Source of the DNA: Acinetobacter sp. ANC 5054 | GTDB taxonomy: Bacteria; Pseudomonadota; Gammaproteobacteria; Pseudomonadales; Moraxellaceae | NCBI RefSeq assembly: GCF_002135295.1 | Contig: NZ_NEGG01000009.1 | Span: 1-64,000 of the forward strand | DNA: 64,000 bases | Reading direction: 5' to 3' | Shown here: positions 18,856-29,053 of the stretch, in pieces | Layout: every line of letters begins with the position of its first letter | Position numbering within the stretch: position 1 is the first letter of the stretch | Notes under the pieces: generated by a model | Seen by the model: the letters and a program-made list of their open reading frames with translations, nothing else | Databases searched by the model: none | Told to the model about the DNA's origin: nothing | Position numbers and translations under genes: made by a program

Positions 18856-19309
18856 AAACCTGAGGTCGAAGGGGTCGTTGACTATTAAAGCCTGCCCCAC
18901 CTTTAGTTTTATCAATCGGTGTTATTTTCGGGCGCTGAGACTGAGGTTTATTGGTACTCGGTTTTGCCTGATTTGGCTTAGTCGGTTGTGGTCGACTCAC
19001 ATTTGGTTTGTGCTGATCATTCGGTTTTGAATTATGCTCAGGACGCTTATTCATATCAGGTCGTTGTGTCGTTGGACGCTGCTGATGTGAATGGTCTCGA
19101 TCATAGGGACGATCATAGCGATTTGCATTGTTATAGCGGTGCCCATTATCAATCCGTTGCCCGTAAGCATATCGTTGACCGTAATCATAACGCTGTGCGT
19201 ATGTACCGCCATATTGGCCAGAATAGTAAGGACCATCATCATAAGGTGCTACCATACAACCGGTTAATGCAACGGCAGCAACAGACAACCAAGCAACTTG
19301 TTTAAGCAT
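18854..19309 (-). CDS. Low-complexity lipoprotein, 151 aa
   Basis: Lipoprotein signal MLKQVAWLSVAAVALTGC (mature from about Cys18). The mature chain is strongly biased: a Tyr/Gly/Arg-rich part with repeated YGQRY/NNANRYDRPYD units, then a Pro/Lys/Asn/Gln/Arg-rich part (RPTTQRPDMNKRPEHNSKP and similar), ending KTKGGAGFNSQRPLRPQV. No domain was recognised. A GTG at 19318 is also in frame, but AGGAG is 8 nt before the ATG at 19309. It may be a periplasmic spacer or cell-wall-associated protein; this is a guess from composition. Confidence 0.7.
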   Translation of the reverse strand: MLKQVAWLSVAAVALTGCMVAPYDDGPYYSGQYGGTYAQRYDYGQRYAYGQRIDNGHRYNNANRYDRPYDRDHSHQQRPTTQRPDMNKRPEHNSKPNDQHKPNVSRPQPTKPNQAKPSTNKPQSQRPKITPIDKTKGGAGFNSQRPLRPQV

Positions 19310-19514
19310 GTGTAGCACTCCTATTAGGTCTGAATAGATTGTCTATTGACGAGATGTATTCAATCGGCAGCTAATGTATGAATGCTGTGTTTATTTATTC
19401 ATGCTTTATCCATTATTTGATCTTTCATCTATTTTTATTGCTTTATTGCTAAACACCCCACCTACGCTGAAAAATTCACTACAATAGCCCCTCGCTTCTC
19501 ACTGTATTCATTTC

Positions 19515-20252
19515 ATGACTTGGCTGATCTTTATTCTTGGGGCAATCTTTGCAGGTTTCGTGCAGGGATTAACAGGTTTTGCTTTCGCCCTCATCGCCAT
19601 GTCATTTTGGGTATGGATTTTACCGCCACAAATTGCCGCACCTTTAGTCGTGTGTGCATCTGTTTACAGCCATTTCATTTCCTTATCATCTGAACGTAAA
19701 TCCATCCACTTTGATAAACGTATTATTTTGCCTTATTTGGTTGCGGGTATTTTAGGCGTTCCACTGGGTACTTATTTACTCGACAGCATCAATCAAGACA
19801 GTTTTAAATTGGTTTTGGGCGGTTTTTTGGTCTTCTGGTGCCCGATCCTATTTTTTAACCCGAAATTCAATATCATTCAAAAATCTGGAAAATGGGCCGA
19901 TTCCGTAATTGGTTATATTGCAGGGATCTTAGGGGGCTTAGGCGGTTTTTGTGGTGCTTTGCCATCAGCATGGCTCATGCTAAAAAATAAACCCAAAAGT
20001 GAACAACGCTACATTTTGCGTCATTTTAATTTAGCCATTCAGCTCGTCACTTTGGTGAGTTATTTAATACAAGGACTCATTCATAAAGAACACCTGCCTT
20101 ATCTTGGCGTATTGTTGGTTATTATGGCTTTTCCTGTAATATTTGGTGCTCGTTTATTTTATAAAATTTCAGAACGCCAATTTAAAAATATTGTCTTGGG
20201 CTTATTATTTGCATCAGGATGCTTCTTGGTCACGATGAGCCTTATCACCTAA
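19515..20252 (+). CDS. TauE/SafE-family membrane permease, 245 aa
   Basis: Polytopic inner-membrane protein with about eight hydrophobic segments. The N-terminal repeat opens with LGAIFAGFVQGLTGFAFALIAMSF and the second half repeats the pattern (GYIAGILGGLGGFCGALPSAWLML). These G-rich paired repeats mark the TauE/SafE (DUF81) family of sulfite/organic-anion exporters. The substrate cannot be told. No sulfur genes are adjacent; cysND is 20 kb away. It is a single-gene unit. Confidence 0.87.
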   Translation: MTWLIFILGAIFAGFVQGLTGFAFALIAMSFWVWILPPQIAAPLVVCASVYSHFISLSSERKSIHFDKRIILPYLVAGILGVPLGTYLLDSINQDSFKLVLGGFLVFWCPILFFNPKFNIIQKSGKWADSVIGYIAGILGGLGGFCGALPSAWLMLKNKPKSEQRYILRHFNLAIQLVTLVSYLIQGLIHKEHLPYLGVLLVIMAFPVIFGARLFYKISERQFKNIVLGLLFASGCFLVTMSLIT

Positions 20253-20411
20253 ACTACCAATGTACTTCTGTTTAGAAAATAAACCTTTTTTCTTACAAAA
20301 AATGATATTGGTCTCATTTTAATATTTTTTAGCCAAATGGCAAAAAATAGATTAATTTTTTCTGTAAAAGTTTATAGAATACTGCACCCCATCATGACTT
20401 AAAACAAAACC

Positions 20412-20741
20412 ATGAATAAGTTCATCCTGCTTGCAGGTGTAACTCTGCTAAGCGGCTGTATGTTTGGCACATCAAGTGAAATAAAAAAAGCCGAAAAACT
20501 ACTGACACATTTTCAGTGTAATAATATTGAAAGCGCACATATGGCGCATAGTTCAATCACCAGTTTTCATGAACAAAAGCTGGCTTCAAGTAAGCAAAAA
20601 GTCGTTTCATATATTGATAGCTATAAAGACGGTGAAAAGCTATTTACCATTCCTTTATCTGAAGTAGTAGACCAGCAATATATAATTTACAAAGCTGCAT
20701 GCCAAAACCTTGGTGGAATTCAACCTGATTTTAAAGACTAA
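20412..20741 (+). CDS. Small lipoprotein, 109 aa
   Basis: Signal MNKFILLAGVTLLSGC with lipobox LSGC, mature from Cys16. The mature 94 residues (KKAEKLLTHFQCNNIESAHM ... LFTIPLSEVVDQQYIIYKAACQ) contain two further cysteines and no recognised domain. It is 160 bp downstream of the TauE-like gene. Unknown function. The coding evidence is the clean signal and a plausible terminator after it. Confidence 0.72.
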   Translation: MNKFILLAGVTLLSGCMFGTSSEIKKAEKLLTHFQCNNIESAHMAHSSITSFHEQKLASSKQKVVSYIDSYKDGEKLFTIPLSEVVDQQYIIYKAACQNLGGIQPDFKD

Positions 20742-20763
20742 AATATTGGGCTTCTTACAGAAC

Positions 20764-20796
20764 CTGCTTCTCATCCAAAAGAGCAGCTAATTTTTT
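20764..20796 (+). terminator. Weak terminator after the 109-aa lipoprotein
   Basis: CTGCT(T)CT / AGAGCAG bulged stem, then CTAA and six T. Confidence 0.4.
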
Positions 20797-20888
20797 ATTA
20801 ATAATTTAATGGTTTAATCCTAAATTTTTTTAACTTTTATAAGAGATCCACTATTCGTTTTTTATTTCATTTTTATAAAAAAAATCAA

Positions 20889-20918
20889 TAAAAAAGGACA
20901 GTAATCACTGTCCTTTTT
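20889..20918. terminator. Terminator of the acyltransferase gene
   Basis: AAAAAGGACAGT, AATC, ACTGTCCTTTTT: a perfect stem with T-runs in both orientations. Confidence 0.8.
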
Positions 20919-20934
20919 ATTCGCTAAATAAGAT

Positions 20935-21522
20935 TTAATTCACGTCAAAATAGCGAGTATCTACACTAAACTTTTCTGGGAATTTAGCATTAATTTGAGC
21001 ATAGAAACCCATAATTTCCGCCATATCTTTTTCATAATCCCCTGTCGGATAGACAATCTTACCTACACCAGTTTTCTTATTGGCATAATCCATATATGCC
21101 AAGGCTATCGGCACACCTGCTTGAATAGCAACATGATAAAAGCCCGTTTTCCATTTTTCTTGTTTGGCACGTGTTCCTTCGGGTGTAACCAACATCACCA
21201 ATTTAGGATGAAATTTAAATAGGTCAGCCATGAGATCAACCATGCTTGGACGTGGTTCACCAGCCTGTTTTGGACGACGATTAATCCCGATTCCCCCCAT
21301 AGCACGAACAAATGGACCAAAGGGTAATTTCATATAACTGTCTTTAATGGTAATACGTACATTTACCCCTAAAGCTTTCAGTGCAAGTCGTGCGTACAAA
21401 GCATCCCAATTGCTGGTATGTGGTGCGGCAATCATTACACATTGATCAATATCAAAATCCCAATGATTATCGATTTGCCAACCCATCAAATTCAGACTTT
21501 TTTCTGCCGTTTTTTCAAACAC
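20935..21522 (-). CDS. PlsC-like 1-acylglycerol-3-phosphate acyltransferase family protein, 195 aa
   Basis: Acyltransferase domain with the HX4D motif in AAPHTSNWDALYA, a GIGINRR segment and the TPEGTR motif in MLVTPEGTRAKQEKWKTGF. This is the catalytic and phosphate-binding set of glycerolipid acyltransferases. At 195 residues it is shorter than PlsC (about 240) and lacks an obvious N-terminal membrane helix, so it belongs to the short, poorly characterised branch. The acyl acceptor is uncertain. Stands alone. Confidence 0.85.
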   Translation of the reverse strand: MFEKTAEKSLNLMGWQIDNHWDFDIDQCVMIAAPHTSNWDALYARLALKALGVNVRITIKDSYMKLPFGPFVRAMGGIGINRRPKQAGEPRPSMVDLMADLFKFHPKLVMLVTPEGTRAKQEKWKTGFYHVAIQAGVPIALAYMDYANKKTGVGKIVYPTGDYEKDMAEIMGFYAQINAKFPEKFSVDTRYFDVN

Positions 21523-21824
21523 AACTTATACCGCACATTTTTTTAGACGTGCAGAGTTTAACAATACAAAAAAATTATAACAGCGAAGATCGATCACATA
21601 TTGATCAATTAATATATGATTGTACTTTAGCGTTCAGTTTTAGAAGTTAAACTTAATTTTAAATAACACTATTCTCATTATTCATACATTAATATTTTTA
21701 ACTCATCATCTTCACTCCAAACTTTAAAAACAACGAAGCAAACAAGAATTTACAGGAATAGACTTTTTTTGTTTTTTATTTAACGCCAAGCTAAAACTAC
21801 AACTTAGCCAGTCAGGTGAATATT
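21523..21824. other. Divergent intergenic region, acyltransferase / nlpE-like
   Basis: 302-bp spacer. It holds a near-perfect dyad ATCACATATT / AATATATGAT (about 21593-21619, one mismatch, 8-bp gap) that could be an operator, and long A/T runs before nlpE. No gene was seen. Confidence 0.5.
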
Positions 21825-22304
21825 GTGAAAAAACTTATTTTTGCGTTATGTATTGTCAGCACAACATTGGTGGCTTGCTCTAAAACCAGTGACTCTGAAC
21901 ATGCCACACCACCTGATAATAATGTCATTGCCAATACAGATAGCGCATCCCAAAGCACAACATTAAGCAGAGATACCACCGAAAACGCACTTGATTGGGC
22001 GGGTGAATATAAAGGAATCTTGCCCTGCCATGATTGCAAAGGTATTGAGACCGAATTGGAATTAAAGCTTGATAAGAGCTTTGAACTTACTCAAAAATTC
22101 TTGGGTAAACCTGCAAATAGTGAAAATAAAGTGAAAGGTGTATTTAAATTTTTACCCGATCAGCCGGGCATGATTCAACTAGATGCTGAAGGTGATCATC
22201 GTATTTATTTTATTGGCGAAAATTATATTGAAATGCGTGGTGATAAAGGTGAAAAACTCGAAATGCCTGAGCTAAATTACCGTTTAACTAAAGATTTGAA
22301 TTAA
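21825..22304 (+). CDS. nlpE: NlpE-like copper-resistance/stress lipoprotein, 159 aa
   Basis: Signal KKLIFALCIVSTTLVAC with a lipobox, then a Ser/Thr/Asp-rich linker (~45 residues), then an NlpE N-domain: DWAGEYKGILPCHDCKGIETELEL with the CxxC pair, and IQLDAEGDHRIYFIGENYIEMR. It lacks the C-terminal domain of E. coli NlpE. In E. coli NlpE senses surface contact, copper and lipoprotein-trafficking faults for Cpx; whether that applies here is unknown. AGGTGA at 21814-21819 sits 5 nt before GTG 21825; a GTG at 21816 is in frame but has no site. Confidence 0.85.
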   Translation: MKKLIFALCIVSTTLVACSKTSDSEHATPPDNNVIANTDSASQSTTLSRDTTENALDWAGEYKGILPCHDCKGIETELELKLDKSFELTQKFLGKPANSENKVKGVFKFLPDQPGMIQLDAEGDHRIYFIGENYIEMRGDKGEKLEMPELNYRLTKDLN

Positions 22305-22327
22305 ACATTCTAAATCTTTAAGCAATA

Positions 22328-22357
22328 AAAAATCCCCGCAAATGCGGGGATTTTTTT
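22328..22357. terminator. Bidirectional terminator, nlpE / groEL
   Basis: ATCCCCGC, AAAT, GCGGGGAT flanked by A and T runs. It serves the convergent pair. Confidence 0.85.
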
Positions 22358-22379
22358 AGATCAAATGATCGGTGATGTA

Positions 22380-24017
<1,638 letters not shown>

Positions 24018-24074
24018 TTACTCCAAAAATTTCTAATATATTTTCAAATCAAATTCGGGATGAAAGATCTGAGC

Positions 24075-24365
24075 TTAGCCTTCTAGTACAGCTAAAATGT
24101 CAGACTCTTTCATTACAAGAAGTTCTTCACCATCAACTTTTACTTTAGTACCTGCATAAGCACCAAAAAGTACATTGTCACCCACTTTTACATCTAGTGG
24201 GCGTACACCGTTGTCAGTTACTTTGCCATTACCTACAGCAATAATTTCACCTTGAGCAGGTTGTTCAGCAGCAGAAGTACTCAAGATTAAACCACCAGCA
24301 GTTTTAGTTTCTTTCTCTACACGGCGGATCACAACGTTGTCATGTAACGGGCGAATGTTGCTCAT
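24075..24365 (-). CDS. groES: Co-chaperonin GroES (Hsp10), 96 aa
   Basis: Heptameric lid of GroEL. Starts [20 protein letters not shown], with the mobile loop [21 protein letters not shown] and the [15 protein letters not shown] core. The frame is open upstream to 24458 but GGAG lies 6 nt before the ATG at 24365 and the protein then has the canonical ~96 residues. First gene of groESL. Confidence 0.98.
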   Translation of the reverse strand: MSNIRPLHDNVVIRRVEKETKTAGGLILSTSAAEQPAQGEIIAVGNGKVTDNGVRPLDVKVGDNVLFGAYAGTKVKVDGEELLVMKESDILAVLEG

Positions 24366-24462
24366 TTGGAACTCCATCAGACTAAGTCTATTTATAGATG
24401 AAAGACGATGACATTTTGATTTCCATAAGCCATCGTCAAAAAATAATTTCGATGACACTTTT

Positions 24463-24490
24463 GTGGGGATGGAATAAAACGCTTCAAGGG
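24463..24490 (-). promoter_or_regulatory. Sigma-32 (heat-shock) promoter of groESL
   Basis: On the minus strand: CTTGAA (24488-24483), a 14-bp spacer, CCCCAC (24468-24463). This matches the sigma-32 consensus CTTGAAA-N13/15-CCCCAT closely and lies about 100 bp upstream of groES. No CIRCE element was seen. Confidence 0.8.
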
Positions 24491-24550
24491 CAAATCTTAA
24501 TTTTTTTCATCTTTTTGTGCTTTTTTTATTCGAAATTACACTTTAAATAA

Positions 24551-25336
24551 TTAGAGCTCATCTAAAACATGTGTGCTGACATTTTCCTCAAATATTTTTA
24601 GCTTAGAATGATAAAAATAGTGGCGCACATTCATCTGCTCATTAATGACATTAAAACTGTTCGCCAAATTTTCATGTAATCGATACGAAGTTGCAGTTCC
24701 CGCATGAATATCCCAAACAGGATGCCCAACACCTAAATCATAAATTTGGTTTAAATCATAACTGGCAGGCACATGTAAATGCCCATGCAATAAGCCATTC
24801 AAGCCATGCCGACTCCATTGCTCTAAGGCTAATCTTCCCTGTACTGGACAATCTTTGACACCATGAGGATCATTTGGCGGCGTATAAAATGGTTGATGCG
24901 CAATCACCAATTTAAGCTTATTGACTGGGGCCTGCTTTAATAGCTGATCTACGTGTTGAATCTGTTCTAGGGAAATATGCCCACGCGTATGATAACGCCG
25001 CCGAATACTATTTAGCCCAATCATATAAAAATGTTCAGTTTCCAATACATTTTCTAAAGCACCAAAGAATAATTGGTATCGGGTAAACGGGCTAAATATA
25101 CGATCCCACAGATGATACAGTGGTATGTCATGGTTACCGGGCACCACGATATAAGGCAATTTTAGGCTGTCCAAAAATTGCTTACAGGCATAAAACTGCA
25201 TATAACGTGCACGCTGAGTTAAATCCCCACTCGCAACCACCGCTTCAATAGCATGTTGCGCACAAAACTGTTGGATTGCTTTCATACATTCGGGCTTTTC
25301 AGTCCCAAAATGTAGATCAGACAGATGCAGAATCAT
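24551..25336 (-). CDS. Calcineurin-like metallophosphoesterase, 261 aa
   Basis: Metallophosphoesterase core motifs are all present: HLSDLHFG (D-x-H), VVASGDLTQRA (GDLT), VVPGNHDIPLY (GNHD), LVIAHQPFY and LLHGHLHVPA (GHxH). Such enzymes cleave phosphodiesters or nucleotides such as cAMP or UDP-sugars; the substrate is unknown. The chosen ATG at 25336 starts directly at the domain (MILHLSDLHFG); an ATG at 25351 is in frame. It overlaps the end of the upstream lipid-kinase gene by about 20 nt, so the two are translationally linked. A phospholipid- or sugar-phosphate-related role is possible. Confidence 0.88.
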   Translation of the reverse strand: MILHLSDLHFGTEKPECMKAIQQFCAQHAIEAVVASGDLTQRARYMQFYACKQFLDSLKLPYIVVPGNHDIPLYHLWDRIFSPFTRYQLFFGALENVLETEHFYMIGLNSIRRRYHTRGHISLEQIQHVDQLLKQAPVNKLKLVIAHQPFYTPPNDPHGVKDCPVQGRLALEQWSRHGLNGLLHGHLHVPASYDLNQIYDLGVGHPVWDIHAGTATSYRLHENLANSFNVINEQMNVRHYFYHSKLKIFEENVSTHVLDEL

Positions 25337-26255
25337 GTGGCACCCGTACATTTAACGCATTTTTCTGCACAGAAATATTTAACGGTGGCTGCATCGTGAC
25401 AATTTCTCCATCTATTGCCACGGTCATTTTTTTACGTTTGGAATGAATCGCAACCTGATCTGCCGCAAAGCTGTACACATCTGGTGCTTTATCAATATTT
25501 CCACGAATGAGCTGCCACAATATTTTAAATAATGTGCGCTTATCGCTTTTGGCGACAACCACACCTGCAACTTTACCCTCTGCTGCATCTTTGGCTATTT
25601 GTAGATTTAAATCTGCAAGTTGGAGTTGATTATTTCCAAAAAAGATTAAGGGCGTTTTAACGGGATAAATTTGATGATCAACTTCTATTTCAAGTTTAAG
25701 TTCTTTTCGATCTCGAATGAGCACATCCAAACCAGAGGTATAAGCATGTAAAGGAAATCGCCCAAATTTTTGATTGTAATGTTCACGCTTTTGAATAAAT
25801 AACGGATATAGCCCTAAACTGGCATTATTGAGGTAAATATAATCATTAATTTGTGCTACGTGGACTTTTCGATTTTCACCTGTCGCGATCACTTTAGCTG
25901 CATCTATAAGATCCAAAGGTATATTTAAGACGCGTGCAACGTAATTAAACGTCCCTAAAGGGAAAATTCCCATTGGAATGTTACTATGCATTAAACGCTG
26001 TGCAACGGCATTTAAAGTACCATCCCCACCTGCCGCAACGACGATACCTACATTATTTTGATCTTGATGGCGCTCTAAAACTTTGCTGATCAGTTCTTCA
26101 AAACTGGACTCTTGTCCCAGTTCGAAAGATTGTATTTCATAGTCATATTCGGATAATAAGCGAACAAGTTCCTCATAGACTTCATCTTTATTTGCCGCAT
26201 GAAATCCTGATTTTTTGTTATAGATAATAGATAATGGCTTGGCTTGTTTAGACAT
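25317..26255 (-). CDS. Diacylglycerol/sphingosine kinase-like lipid kinase, 312 aa
   Basis: DAGK catalytic domain, YegS/DgkB type. SIIYNKKSGF is the N-terminal phosphate loop, VVAAGGDGTLNAVAQRL the nucleotide loop, PMGIFPLGTFNYVARVL the follow-on signature (FNYVAR replaces the commoner NDFAR). A beta-rich C-domain ends in VAIDGEIVTMQPPLNISV. It transfers phosphate from ATP to a lipid acceptor such as diacylglycerol. First gene of a two-gene operon with the metallophosphoesterase, whose start lies inside this gene. Confidence 0.9.
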   Translation of the reverse strand: MSKQAKPLSIIYNKKSGFHAANKDEVYEELVRLLSEYDYEIQSFELGQESSFEELISKVLERHQDQNNVGIVVAAGGDGTLNAVAQRLMHSNIPMGIFPLGTFNYVARVLNIPLDLIDAAKVIATGENRKVHVAQINDYIYLNNASLGLYPLFIQKREHYNQKFGRFPLHAYTSGLDVLIRDRKELKLEIEVDHQIYPVKTPLIFFGNNQLQLADLNLQIAKDAAEGKVAGVVVAKSDKRTLFKILWQLIRGNIDKAPDVYSFAADQVAIHSKRKKMTVAIDGEIVTMQPPLNISVQKNALNVRVPHDSASV

Positions 26256-26668
26256 TTTTTATACACCGATAGCGCCTTAGTTTCTATTTTGTCGAATTTA
26301 GCAACAAATAATAGCCCCTTTATGTAAAATTCGAATTACCACCATTTATTTAATCAATAATAATTCTCATGTAAGAAATTATTTCAAGATCTTGATTTTA
26401 TTAAAAATAAATATATAAAATATTGTCCATTAATTTTGTGAATAAAATAAAAAACACACATTATTTTTAATATCTTTTTGATTTATATGTATTTATTACA
26501 TAAATAACATTAACTACCAAAAAAAATCTACCACTTCTTTAGTCTTATTTTTTTTATGATTTTATGCTTTAATACAGCGACTTTTTTTTCATATTTTATC
26601 TGCATGGTGCAACCCACGATGCAGATTAGACTTTGTACGGTTAGTACATATTTGAGATAGGCCTCACC
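26256..26668. other. 413-bp divergent spacer, lipid kinase / pckG
   Basis: Very AT-rich (runs of A and T throughout). It presumably holds the pckG promoter and leader, but no clear -35/-10 pair, hairpin or small gene was identified with confidence. Confidence 0.5.
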
Positions 26669-28498
26669 ATGACCCAAGTGAACGCACCAGAATTCGTTCG
26701 TCACCCTAAGCTTATTGCTTGGGTGGAAGAAATTGCCAAATTAACCAAACCAGCAAAAATCGAATGGTGTGACGGTAGCGCAGAAGAATATCAACGTTAT
26801 ATCGACTTGATGATCGCTAACGGCACTATGCAAGAACTTAACCAAGAAAAACATCCTGGTTCTTACCTTGCTAATTCTGATCCTTCTGACGTTGCTCGTG
26901 TTGAAGGTCGTACTTTTATTTGTTCAGAAAAGCAAGAAGATGCTGGCGCAACTAACAACTGGGAAGCTCCAGCTGAAATGCGTACTCGCCTTAACGGTTT
27001 ATTCGACGGTTCAATGAAAGGTCGTACTTTGTACGTTGTTCCTTTCTCTATGGGTCCTTTAGGTTCTCATATTGCTCATATCGGTATCGAACTTACTGAT
27101 TCTCCTTACGTAGCTGTAAGCATGTCAAAAATGGCTCGTATGGGTAAAGCTGTTTATGACGTTCTTGGTACTGACGGTGAATACATTCCTTGTGTACACA
27201 CTGTAGGCGCTCCGCTTGAAGAAGGTAAAAAAGACGTTGCATGGCCTTGCAACCCTGAAAAATACATCGTTCATTACCCAGAAACTCGTGAAATCTGGTC
27301 TTACGGTTCTGGTTACGGCGGTAACGCATTGTTGGGTAAAAAATGCCTAGCTTTACGTATTGCATCTTCTATGGGTCGTCAACAAGGCTGGTTAGCTGAA
27401 CACATGTTAATCCTTGGTGTGACAAATCCACAAGGCGAAAAACACTACATCGCAGCTGCATTCCCTTCTGCTTGTGGTAAAACAAACTTCGCTATGTTGA
27501 TTCCACCAGCTGGCTACGAAGGTTGGAAAATTGAAACTGTAGGTGACGATATTGCTTGGATCAAACCAGGTGAAGATGGCCGCTTATACGCAATCAACCC
27601 TGAAGCTGGTTTCTTTGGTGTGGCACCTGGTACAAACACCAAAACCAACCCGAACTGTATGGCTACATTGACTAAAGATGTCATCTATACAAACGTTGCT
27701 GTAACTGACAACGGCGAAGTTTGGTGGGAAGGTCTTTCTAAAGAAGCGCCTGCTAACCTTACAAACTGGAAAGGTCAACCACACGTTGCTGGTGAAAAAG
27801 CTGCGCATCCAAACGCTCGTTTCACAGTTTCTGCTGGTCAATGCCCTTCTATTGATGCTGACTGGGAAAATCCAGCGGGTGTTCCAATTTCTGCGTTCAT
27901 CTTCGGTGGTCGTCGTGCAGACACAGTGCCTCTAATTTCAGAAGCATTTGACTGGGTTGATGGTGTTTACAAAGCTGCAACTATGGGCTCTGAAACAACT
28001 GCTGCGGCTGTTGGTCAACAAGGTATCGTTCGTCGTGACCCATTCGCAATGCTTCCATTTGCGGGTTACAACATGGCTGACTACTTCTCTCACTGGTTAG
28101 AACTTGGTGAAGAAGTTGCTGCTAAAGCTGCGGCTCATGGCAACAAACTTCCTGGTATCTACAACGTGAACTGGTTCCGTCGTGATGCTGAAGGCAACTT
28201 TGTATGGCCTGGTTTCGGTCAAAACATGCGTGTTCTTGAGTGGATCATTGACCGTTGTGAAGGTCGTGCAACTGCTGTTGAAACTCCAATTGGCCGCGTT
28301 CCAACTTTCGAACAATTAAACTGGACTGGTTCAGACTTCACTAAAGAACAATTTGACCTTGTTACTTCTCAAGACAAAGATCAATGGATCAAAGAACTTG
28401 AAAGCCACACTGAATTGTTCAACAAACTAGGTGATCGCCTTCCAGAAGCGCTTAAAGCTCGTCAAGCTGAGTTAATCGCTGCTGTTAAATCTGCTTAA
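26669..28498 (+). CDS. pckG: GTP-dependent phosphoenolpyruvate carboxykinase, 609 aa
   Basis: Converts oxaloacetate + GTP to PEP + CO2, the committed gluconeogenic step from TCA intermediates. The kinase-1a P-loop is [15 protein letters not shown]. The N-terminal [21 protein letters not shown] and the [13 protein letters not shown] active-site stretch are typical of the GTP class (about 600-620 aa), unlike the 540-aa ATP class. Codons strongly favour T-ending GCT, ACT, TCT and CTT, a sign of high expression. A terminator follows directly. Confidence 0.97.
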   Translation: MTQVNAPEFVRHPKLIAWVEEIAKLTKPAKIEWCDGSAEEYQRYIDLMIANGTMQELNQEKHPGSYLANSDPSDVARVEGRTFICSEKQEDAGATNNWEAPAEMRTRLNGLFDGSMKGRTLYVVPFSMGPLGSHIAHIGIELTDSPYVAVSMSKMARMGKAVYDVLGTDGEYIPCVHTVGAPLEEGKKDVAWPCNPEKYIVHYPETREIWSYGSGYGGNALLGKKCLALRIASSMGRQQGWLAEHMLILGVTNPQGEKHYIAAAFPSACGKTNFAMLIPPAGYEGWKIETVGDDIAWIKPGEDGRLYAINPEAGFFGVAPGTNTKTNPNCMATLTKDVIYTNVAVTDNGEVWWEGLSKEAPANLTNWKGQPHVAGEKAAHPNARFTVSAGQCPSIDADWENPAGVPISAFIFGGRRADTVPLISEAFDWVDGVYKAATMGSETTAAAVGQQGIVRRDPFAMLPFAGYNMADYFSHWLELGEEVAAKAAAHGNKLPGIYNVNWFRRDAEGNFVWPGFGQNMRVLEWIIDRCEGRATAVETPIGRVPTFEQLNWTGSDFTKEQFDLVTSQDKDQWIKELESHTELFNKLGDRLPEALKARQAELIAAVKSA

Positions 28499-28516
28499 TC
28501 CTTGATTAAGTAATTT

Positions 28517-28546
28517 AAAAAGACCGCTCAATGCGGTCTTTTTTTC
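28517..28546 (+). terminator. Terminator of pckG
   Basis: AAGACCGC / GCGGTCTT with a 5-nt loop, followed by a T-run. Confidence 0.85.
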
Positions 28547-28608
28547 AACTTTACAATTTCGTGAGTTGAAATTTATAACCATAACTTTGAATATAAGGGG
28601 GAATTCAA

Positions 28609-28989
28609 ATGCTTAAAATTCTTAGCGCATCTATTCTTTTACTCAGTGCATCAAGCATTGCAACTGCCAATCCGCAAGAAGCAGCAAATCAAGTAACCGC
28701 ACAACCTAAATTAAAAGTTTGTGTAATTGAAGGAATTCCAGATTCTAGTCAATATCAAATCAAAAAGCATATTAAAGCGGCTAAAGGCACCTATGGCAGC
28801 GTGGTAGAAGTTTATCCGCGTTTTGTTGAACGTGCGCATCAAGTCGGCGGTAATGTTGTGATTAATTACCATGCTAGCCAGCGCTTTGGTTTTTGGCCTT
28901 GGCGCGTTGTCCGTCCAGTGGTTTGGGGCACTGCGGTAAAATGGAATACTCCTGTCGACTGCAAAAACATTGGCGGTGTAGAACTTTAA
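28609..28989 (+). CDS. Small exported protein, 126 aa
   Basis: Signal peptide MLKILSASILLLSASSIATA, cleavage near ATA-N. The mature domain alternates strand and helix (LKVCVIEGIPDSSQYQIKKH, GSVVEVYPRFVERAHQVGGN, VVINYHASQRFGFWPWRVV). The Ala/Gly-Gly-x-x-Val-Ile-Asn segment recalls small periplasmic DUF4156/YbjQ-type folds, but the match is weak. Two cysteines could form a disulfide. Ribosome site GGGGG 7 nt before the ATG. Monocistronic with its own terminator. Confidence 0.72.
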   Translation: MLKILSASILLLSASSIATANPQEAANQVTAQPKLKVCVIEGIPDSSQYQIKKHIKAAKGTYGSVVEVYPRFVERAHQVGGNVVINYHASQRFGFWPWRVVRPVVWGTAVKWNTPVDCKNIGGVEL

Positions 28990-29002
28990 TTTCTACAGCC
29001 TT

Positions 29003-29029
29003 AAAAAAAGCCGCATTTGCGGCTTTTTT
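29003..29029. terminator. Bidirectional terminator, 126-aa gene / glpD
   Basis: AAAGCCGC, ATTT, GCGGCTTT with flanking A and T runs between convergent genes. Confidence 0.85.
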
Positions 29030-29053
29030 ACATTCAAAGAATTCTTAACTCAC

